A program made the position numbers and the translations under genes. Below the pieces are notes generated by a model that was not told where the DNA came from, ran no database searches, and saw nothing but the letters and a program-made list of their open reading frames with translations. Below, piece by piece: positions 58,110-64,000 of a stretch of 64,000 bases of DNA. Numbering within the stretch: the first letter of the stretch is position 1; the number at the start of each line of letters is the position of its first letter. Source of the DNA: Chrysophaeum taylorii (Eukaryota; Sar; Pelagophyceae; Pelagomonadales; Pelagomonadaceae); NCBI GenBank assembly GCA_029834535.1, contig JAQMWT010000133.1:1-64000 (forward strand), written 5' to 3'.

Positions 58110-59120
58110 ATGTGGAAGGCTGGGCGCGTGGTCCTTCTTCGGGTCCGCGGACTCCCGCGCGTCAAGCCCCTGCGCTGCCTCACCGCAGGCAAGGAGGAGG
58201 AGGACCCCGTGCACGCAGCGCAGCACCAGTTGGAGCATCGGGTCAAGGAGAAAGCCGGAATCAAAGCAGCGGAGCGCGTTGTCGAGCGTTTGGTGGAGCG
58301 CGGGGCGGAGACTGCTGAAAGGGCTGGCGAACGTTTTGCTGAGAGGGCCGGCGAACGTTTGGCTGAGAGGGCCGGCGAACGTTTGGCTGAGAGGGCCGGC
58401 GAACGTTTGGCTGAGAGGGCCGGCGAACGGTTGACTGAACGCGCTGGCGAACGGTTGGCTGAGAGGGCTGGCGAACGGTTGGCTGAGAGGGCTGGCGAAC
58501 GGTTAGCTGAGAGAGCTGGCGAACAGTTGGCTGAACGCGCTGGCGAACGGCTTGCTGAGAGGGCTGGCGAACGGTTGGCTGAACGCGCTGGCGAACAGTT
58601 GGCTGAAAAGGCTGGCGAACGAGTCGCCGAACGCGCCGGCGAACGACTCGCCGAACGCGCCGGCGAACGACTCGCCGAACGCACGAGCGAACGTATAGCC
58701 GAACGCACGAGCGAAGGGCTGGCCGAACGCGTTGCCGGGCACGTCGGGGACACGGCAAAGGTGGCGCGACGGACGACGCAAAGTATCGGAAGAAGGACGG
58801 TCGGGGTCGGCGTGGGGCGGCGCGTGCTGATCGCTTTACCCGTGGTTGGGGGCGTTTTTGCGAGCTACATGTGCTACCAGGACAGCCGGCGGATGGTAGA
58901 GGAGGCGGAGAAGGAAAATAAGCGGAGTGCGGTGTTGTTCGGCGTGGCCGCAGGCGCCGACGTCGTGGACGCCGCGAGCCACTTCGTGCTGGCGTACGGT
59001 ATGTACGTTGATTGGCCCCACGCGTCCCTGGCCCTTCCCGAGGAGGTGTCGATAGGGGCAGCGATCGTGTCGATAGGGGCCGCCATTTCTGGGGAATTAG
59101 TGTCGCGAGGCTCGAATTAA
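58110..59120 (+). CDS. Octapeptide-repeat membrane protein, possibly mitochondrial
   Basis: This is a 336-residue protein. The first 27 residues (MWKAGRVVLLRVRGLPRVK...) are basic, hydrophobic and lack acidic residues, as in a mitochondrial targeting presequence. Residues of about 67-200 are some sixteen or more copies of an eight-residue unit, consensus AERAGERL, with variants such as AERTSERI; this should form a long charged helix. The C-terminal 130 residues have hydrophobic segments (VLIALPVVGGVFASYMCY and VLFGVAAGADVVDAASHFVLAYG) compatible with two or three membrane helices. No enzyme motif is seen. The 24-bp unit is exactly in phase with the codons, so copy number can change without frame loss. 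Confidence 0.75.
   Translation: MWKAGRVVLLRVRGLPRVKPLRCLTAGKEEEDPVHAAQHQLEHRVKEKAGIKAAERVVERLVERGAETAERAGERFAERAGERLAERAGERLAERAGERLAERAGERLTERAGERLAERAGERLAERAGERLAERAGEQLAERAGERLAERAGERLAERAGEQLAEKAGERVAERAGERLAERAGERLAERTSERIAERTSEGLAERVAGHVGDTAKVARRTTQSIGRRTVGVGVGRRVLIALPVVGGVFASYMCYQDSRRMVEEAEKENKRSAVLFGVAAGADVVDAASHFVLAYGMYVDWPHASLALPEEVSIGAAIVSIGAAISGELVSRGSN
58309..58735. repeat. 24-bp coding minisatellite (AERAGERL units)
   Basis: Successive 24-bp units such as GAGAGGGCCGGCGAACGTTT repeat through the gene, more regular on the left and more diverged on the right. The period is a multiple of three, so several other frames are also open across it. Confidence 0.95.
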
Positions 59121-59181
59121 TTTACTAAGATTCCCCACGAGTTTCCAGTACTTTGGGCGAATACCGGAAACGAAATCAAAC

Positions 59182-59931
59182 ATGTGGCACAGCAAAAGAA
59201 CGTTTGCCGAGAAGGCGCGGGCTGACAAGGCGCTGACGGGGACGGTGGACCTGGCGTACCGCACGGCCCTCGAAGCGCGCGGTCCGCAGGCAACGGAAAT
59301 CGAGGAAGATTTGTTCCGCCGCGCGTTGGACTTTAAGGAAGATCGTTTGTTGCAGCAGGCGATGCGGACATACAGGGCAACTATCGTGGTCGGGGGGAGT
59401 GCCGACGCGCACAACAACCTCGGGGTCTGCTTCGAGGAGCAGGGACTCTACTGGGAAGCCTTGGACGCCTATAACGAAGCCTTGGTGGCCGCGCCGGAGC
59501 ACGCGGCCGCGCGACAGAACCGAGACGAACTGATGGATCAGCTCGGGCTGGACGACGACTGGTCCGGCTGCGAGGACCCGCGCGTCGTGAGCCTCCGGAG
59601 GCAGCAGAGCGCCAAAACCGAGAGCGTCGCCACTCCCGAAGCCGCAGTATCTCCCAACAGTACTCGAAGCGACGAGCCCGAGGGTATACACCCCAAGGTT
59701 ATATTCGAGATCCTCCAGGAGTCCGTCTCCGAAGACACGGGTCTCCCCGACACCCCCCTCACCTACGGCGAGGCCATGTCATACTTTCCGAGAACCACAA
59801 AAGTCTGCGACCTCAGCATCACGATCCCCCCCGAGCGCCGAGTCCGACCAAGGCAATTGTCCGACTACGAAGCCCAATTGCTCGCCTCCGCGACCGCCTC
59901 GCCCGCCAAGGGCGGCCTCACCTACTTGTGA
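59182..59931 (+). CDS. TPR-containing protein
   Basis: This is a 249-residue protein. Residues of about 50-110 contain tetratricopeptide-type helices: a partial repeat followed by AHNNLGVCFEEQGLYWEALDAY and NEALVAAPEHAAARQNRDEL, with the usual N-LG-Y/W-A-A-Y-AL-P spacing. Residues of about 115-190 are Ser/Glu/Pro-rich and probably disordered. The final part (LSDYEAQLLAS) is unassigned. TPR proteins usually act as scaffolds for protein partners. It lies 61 bp after the octapeptide-repeat gene on the same strand. No signal peptide or membrane segment is seen. Confidence 0.8.
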   Translation: MWHSKRTFAEKARADKALTGTVDLAYRTALEARGPQATEIEEDLFRRALDFKEDRLLQQAMRTYRATIVVGGSADAHNNLGVCFEEQGLYWEALDAYNEALVAAPEHAAARQNRDELMDQLGLDDDWSGCEDPRVVSLRRQQSAKTESVATPEAAVSPNSTRSDEPEGIHPKVIFEILQESVSEDTGLPDTPLTYGEAMSYFPRTTKVCDLSITIPPERRVRPRQLSDYEAQLLASATASPAKGGLTYL

Positions 59932-60066
59932 GGTCGAGGGACGTACCTTCTTCAACCGCCTCAAAAAGTATCCGTATCACAACACGTTCCGCGAGAAGGA
60001 AGTTCGTTTTTGGTGGTGTATCCTTGTTGTTGGGGGTTATTAAGGCATTGCCGACCAGGCGTAACG

Positions 60067-60840
60067 ATGGTTGGGTTTAAGCAGCGCCTCGACGATGGCG
60101 TGTTCGAGGAGGTCGGCGCGAAGCAGGGGCTCGACGCCAACGAGCTCCGGGAGGTCGCCCGGAGTCTGTTGTGCGACGAAGCGCGTTTCGCCAAGCTCAA
60201 GCCATCGATGCAGACCAAAGTCAGCCAGCACAGGTTCCTCAGCGAGTACGCGAAGCATCGCGGTGCCGTGGCGACGATCGTCGGCGAGGATGAAAATGTG
60301 GCGAAAATTATGGCGCTGACCGACGAGGGGCTCCCGGAAGCCAAGCGGCAGGAGATCCGCGAGGGGGCAGCGCGCCTGGCCGAGGTTATGGCGCTGACCG
60401 AGGAGGAGCAGATCGCGCGTTATCCGGAAGAGGAGCGGGCTAAGATTCGCGTGCTGCGGGAGGGTCGAGAGTCCGCGGCGCTCCGCGGGTGGTGCCTCGC
60501 GCACGGTCTCATTTCGCACCAAGACGACGACGACGACGACGAGGAACCCGTCCTCGTAGAAGTCCCCGACGAACCTGCGGACGACTTTTTGCGCGAGGAC
60601 GACATCGACGAGATATTCGTCAAGGACCGCGGGGCTTATTTGGAAGTAGCCCTGCCCTTCCAGGCCTACGCCCTCGAGACCGACGGGTGGCGCCTCCGCG
60701 TCGACGGCGAGACGAGCGTCGACCTCCCCTGCCAAGTCGTCGCCGGGGACGCGGTCCGCAGCGCCAAGCGCGGCACCCTCACGCTCCGCCTCTTGAAGAA
60801 GAAGAAGAAGAAGAAGAAGAAGATGCCTCCTCCTACATAA
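60067..60840 (+). CDS. Protein with CS/PIH1-like C-terminal domain
   Basis: This is a 257-residue protein from the ATG at 60067; the frame is open upstream but without an ATG. The first 145 residues are charged and helical, containing an ALTEEEQ segment. An Asp-rich linker follows. Residues of about 190-245 (YLEVALPFQAY ... RLRVDGETSVDLPCQVV ... AKRGTLTLRL) resemble the CS-like domain of PIH1/Kintoun co-chaperones, where a VxLP strand and an LTVxL strand end the fold. If correct it would be an HSP90 co-chaperone type protein, perhaps for dynein assembly; the match is weak. The tail is a lysine run. Its last 8 bases overlap the 3' end of the minus-strand RBR gene. Confidence 0.55.
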   Translation: MVGFKQRLDDGVFEEVGAKQGLDANELREVARSLLCDEARFAKLKPSMQTKVSQHRFLSEYAKHRGAVATIVGEDENVAKIMALTDEGLPEAKRQEIREGAARLAEVMALTEEEQIARYPEEERAKIRVLREGRESAALRGWCLAHGLISHQDDDDDDEEPVLVEVPDEPADDFLREDDIDEIFVKDRGAYLEVALPFQAYALETDGWRLRVDGETSVDLPCQVVAGDAVRSAKRGTLTLRLLKKKKKKKKKMPPPT

Positions 60841-61705
60841 GGACGCAGTGGGCGGGCGGGGCCTTGAAGGTGTCGCCTTCGGCGTCGCGGCAGGCGTAGT
60901 GGTCGGGGGACCAGGGTGACTCGCACACGAAGCACCAGTGCTGGCGGCAGCCCGGGCACTCGATGTGATTGCAGCCGTAGGACCGCTGGACACGGAGGCT
61001 GCAGGAGGGGCAGGCGCGCGCCCCCGCGGCGTCGCCGACGGCGGCGAAGTCGTCGTTGGTCGCGAGGCTCCGGCCGGCAAAAGCCACGCAGCTCCTAAAG
61101 TCGTGGCTCTCCATGGGGGGCCGCTGCGTGCGGCACCCCTTCATAGGCTGTTGCCAGGGTCGTCGGCACAGCGAACAGAACGCGCGCCGGCACGAGTTGC
61201 AGTAGACGCGGCGCGCGTCGCCCGACCCTAACTTTGGCGTCGAATAAAGAAAGCGCCGAGCCAAGGGATTCCAGTAGCTCTGCGGCTCGCTTCGAAGCTT
61301 GTTCTTGCGCGCGCTGGCCTCGACGAGAAACAGATTCTCGCAGTCGAGCCCGGGACACCGCAGGACCTCGAACTCGGGGACCAACTCGCGTAGACCTCGC
61401 CCGACGCTCCAGCCCTCCCACCGTCGCACCAGCTTCGCCTTAGTCCGCCAGAACGCGCCGTACCACGTCGCCGCGTTGATCGCGGCACGGACCTCGAGGT
61501 CCGTCAGCTCTACCGCACAGCACGGGCACCGAAGCGGACGCTCGTCGGACAGGACGCCCTCGATGTGACCCATCAGACATCGCCAGCATACTACGTTCCC
61601 GCAGCACGGCCGTTTTTTTAGGTTCAGGGGCACGCCGAATTTGTCCCAGCAAATCGAACACTCTCTCGTGCCTTGCTCCACACCGGCCACGCGCCGCAAC
61701 GCCAT
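60833..61705 (-). CDS. RBR (RING-IBR-RING) E3 ubiquitin ligase
   Basis: This 290-residue protein is read from the ATG at 61705. RING1 starts with CSICWDKFGVPL and continues CCGN, CWRCLMGHIEG and RCPCC. The central IBR/BRcat part has CPGLDCENLF, then VYCNSC, FCSLC and HDFRSC. RING2 reads ACPSC, then YGCNHIEC, where the Cys after Gly is expected to accept ubiquitin in the HECT-like transfer used by RBR ligases, then CPGCRQHWCFVC. The order and spacing are those of the Ariadne/Parkin superfamily. No Ariadne helical domain or ubiquitin-like domain is seen, so it is a short member. The stop codon overlaps the end of the plus-strand CS-like gene (convergent). The substrate is unknown. Confidence 0.93.
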   Translation of the reverse strand: MALRRVAGVEQGTRECSICWDKFGVPLNLKKRPCCGNVVCWRCLMGHIEGVLSDERPLRCPCCAVELTDLEVRAAINAATWYGAFWRTKAKLVRRWEGWSVGRGLRELVPEFEVLRCPGLDCENLFLVEASARKNKLRSEPQSYWNPLARRFLYSTPKLGSGDARRVYCNSCRRAFCSLCRRPWQQPMKGCRTQRPPMESHDFRSCVAFAGRSLATNDDFAAVGDAAGARACPSCSLRVQRSYGCNHIECPGCRQHWCFVCESPWSPDHYACRDAEGDTFKAPPAHCVLM

Positions 61706-62249
61706 CTCACCAAGATGTCGGAGAGACTCACGACTTATCACTGTTTGATGAAAAAAGGATGTGTGTGGTTTATCACACACACGGTGGGTAAGTAAACTCA
61801 AAGGTTAATAAAGTGAGCAGCTTAGTTTGGCGGGGTGAGAGCGGTCGAGCGGGGGACATGACATATTGGGGGTTGGGTTAGCATTCACGACCTTAGCGCA
61901 TTATGATGGTTTTTGCAACTCCCAGGCTCAAAGAGCCAGAATGGAGACGGCCTTTGATTATAACCCGAAAGGCTTCGGCTCCAACGCGTCTTCTGGTCCC
62001 CCGATCCCTCCAAGGGCAGCAGCGACGACAAAGCTGGGATAATATTTATCGTCGCTGCCGAGGCAGTAGCACGGAAGCAATGGTGCAAGATGTAGTTAGT
62101 CCTCTCGCGGAACGATGCAGGAGCAAGCCCGGGCGCACACGCAGCTGGGGGAGACTCTCTCAAGCTTAGCGAGAACGTAGTGCGCACGTAAATAAATTAC
62201 TTGATCGTCGTCACGCTGCGGAGCGACATAGTTAGGAATCCCCAGCAGG
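61706..62249. other. Intergenic: promoter side of the RBR gene
   Basis: No credible gene. The first part is AT-rich and includes short GTGTGT runs near 61760-61780. Confidence 0.5.
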
Positions 62250-63050
62250 CCCGGTACAGGACCCGATGTGTAGACTGTACACAACGAGGCCGTCAGCAAC
62301 AACAACAGGGATTCCTGCAAGAGTGCAGGTGGCTTCCGGCGGCACGACTTGGATGAGGTGCGTGGGTTGACCACCAAGAAGAAGATCCGCGCCAAGCGCC
62401 CAACGGAACGCCGCGCTCTTTTCTGGGCGGAACTCCTCGCCGCTACCTCAGTCGCCACTGAGAGAGAGCCTCGACAAACTCATGAGGGGAACTGGAGGCG
62501 ATGCCGTCGTCCTTGCCAACGCGCGCGTAGCCGCCAAAAATGCGCGCAACGGGCATTGAGGGCCTGTACGGCACCACGCGTCGCAAAGCAGTAGGTAGGA
62601 CCGTCCAACTGGCCATATCTTCCCGAGAGTCGGAGTGGGCGCGAGAAACGCCCGTCAGACCTTGAACCGCGCCACGCAGGACGTTTGCTTAAGTTGCTCG
62701 AACACGAACAACGAGGCCCTCAACTCGACATTGGCGCGGTGGGGGAGGTTGTTCACGACCTTCCGCCGCGTTGAAGGCATTGCGTTTGTCGAGCTTTATG
62801 GCGACCTGGTTGGGAGATTCTTTCGCCGGCGCCAAAAACATGGTGCAAGTGTCCACCCTTCTTGACACGGACCGAGTCGTTGATTAGAAAAAACGCCTCA
62901 GAGAACTCGAAAAGGGAGGCACCGTCCAGTGGCACGGCGGCGGACGGCGCCGCCGATACTGCAAAGGCGGCGCACGTCACGTGGCTAGCGCAGGCCGCGG
63001 GGTGTTTGAGCAGTGGGGGATGAGAGTCATCGCGATGGCGACGAACGAGC
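62250..63050 (-). mobile_element. LINE-like reverse-transcriptase fragment C
   Basis: The minus strand near 62775-62840 encodes SPNQVAIKLDKRNAFNAAE (motif A with catalytic Asp), and near 62300-62420 HLIQVVPPEATCTLAGIPVV, a segment also found in fragment A. It is homologous to fragments A and B, but intervening frames are broken. It lies beyond the array, so the family is dispersed in the genome and not only a part of the duplicated unit. Confidence 0.55.
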
Positions 63051-64000
63051 AACGTACAGGGCCTCGACTTTGTCTATATCTCTGGGTTCCGGGGAGAAGC
63101 TCTTCAGACCTTTGTGCGCTGCGTCATCAAGCTGGGTTATAGTTCGTTTTGGGGCGATAGCAAGAAGTGCTTGCGGCGGAGTTGCTCGGTCTTTTGGGTT
63201 GTGGCCTATTGATCTTGGCAATCGACGAGCGTCCATCTTTTGGGAGTAGCGCACGAGCGGGCTGTTCAGTCGCATCGATCGACCGGAAGATGTGTGGTTG
63301 GCTGCTTCCTCTCGGTGACGGTGTCATTTATTGAGAGGGTAGCACTGCTTGATCTTCCCCGCCGTTGCTGGAGAGAAAGGGATGGCATTTTCAAAACGAC
63401 AAGATCATCTTGCCGCCTCGGTTCTCGAAACGACAGCAGTTCCTCTGATTCTTCGGTGCATCCGCCAGAATCCGACGTCCCGGGCATGGAGCTCCCGTGC
63501 TTGTCGAGCCCAGAGCCCGCGCTCGAAGAGCACCTTCTTGCAACATACCCCTCGAGCTTGTTGAAGGGCGGTGGGTCCTCCACCTGGAAGGTTTTGCGTT
63601 TTGCGCGTCACCAGAACTGAAGAAGGCGGCTTTCATAATTCCGCTGCTTGTTCGGCAAGCCGGTCGATACCTCATCCACGAATCCGCTCTCTCGTCGCCG
63701 AGGCAGCCCTCGTCCACCACCGTGCCCCGAAGGATTCCCACCAGCGCACGGGCGATGTTGAGCCCGTTGAACTACTCGTCGTATCCGGACGAGTGAGCGA
63801 CAGAGAAACTGGTAGCCCCGGATTTCGCCAGATTTCCGCGCGTTTTCGATCCCATCCTCGACCATGGGCACCAGCGTCGACCACTCTTTCGTCCTCGTGG
63901 TAGGGAAGAAGGCGCGTCGGCTGCTTTCTTGGCGATGCTCGCGGCTGAAGAAAGAGACTTCAGGTAATAAGTAACTTCCCGAATCATTTCTTGGCCGAAC
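63051..64000. other. Unassigned, coding-like debris
   Basis: The minus strand has protein-like stretches in changing frames (for example LLAIAPKRTITQLDDAAHKG near 63.15 kb and KKVLFERGLWARQARELHAR near 63.5 kb). They look like a decayed gene or the rest of a mobile element. I recognise no family. Confidence 0.3.

Noticed and set aside
58085-58758. Minus-strand frames with SANRSPAL-type repeats
   Set aside because: They are produced by the 24-bp periodicity of the plus-strand repeat gene.
60010-60066. Longer start for the CS-like gene
   Set aside because: The frame upstream of 60067 opens with a non-ATG codon and encodes no plausible leader.

Overview
The window is nuclear DNA from a eukaryote. 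Several genes carry GT-AG introns, many only about 38-110 nt long. Intron-poor, GC-rich genes are separated by decayed mobile-element debris. The gene content fits a unicellular alga, most plausibly a photosynthetic stramenopile such as a pelagophyte: an RFC1 clamp loader, a targeted DUF2256 zinc protein, a GH16-like/GT2 fusion, and a very large beta-helix membrane protein. That placement is inference, because no organelle gene or rRNA is present.

Layout. 0.3-3.9 kb: a USP-like ORF, a short acidic ORF, and the fossil tail of a Ty3/gypsy-type pol. 4.8-10.6 kb (minus): one four-exon gene for a large secreted beta-helix protein with a C-terminal multi-pass region. 10.6-16 kb: decayed DNA including an Arg/Ala/Glu-rich repeat relic. 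16.1-19.7 kb: a DUF2256 protein and RFC1. 19.7-23.5 kb: debris with a SINE-like element and a LINE-like reverse-transcriptase fragment. 23.6-55 kb: the main feature, a tandem array of three long copies and one 3' fragment of a Pls-like (poly-lysine-synthetase-like) NRPS-related gene. 55.1-61.7 kb: five compact genes (GH16-like/GT2 glycosyltransferase, octapeptide-repeat membrane protein, TPR protein, CS-like protein, RBR E3 ligase). 61.7-64 kb: debris with a third LINE-like fragment.

Each array gene encodes, in order: a fatty-acyl-AMP-ligase-type adenylation domain, a long module I do not recognise with a Cys/His-rich motif, a phosphopantetheine carrier with a GLSS serine motif, transmembrane helices, and left-handed beta-helix hexapeptide segments like the C-terminal part of the Pls/PosA family. 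The expected chemistry is activation of an acyl or amino-acyl group, thioester loading on the carrier, and transfer by the membrane-embedded beta-helix domains. Copies 1 and 2 look mostly functional, although two exon junctions could not be closed. Copy 3 is a pseudogene carrying a SINE with clear target-site duplications. Copy 4 is a 3' fragment interrupted by a TTGCA microsatellite. Identity between copies is patchy, with near-identical stretches next to clearly diverged ones, which points to gene conversion.
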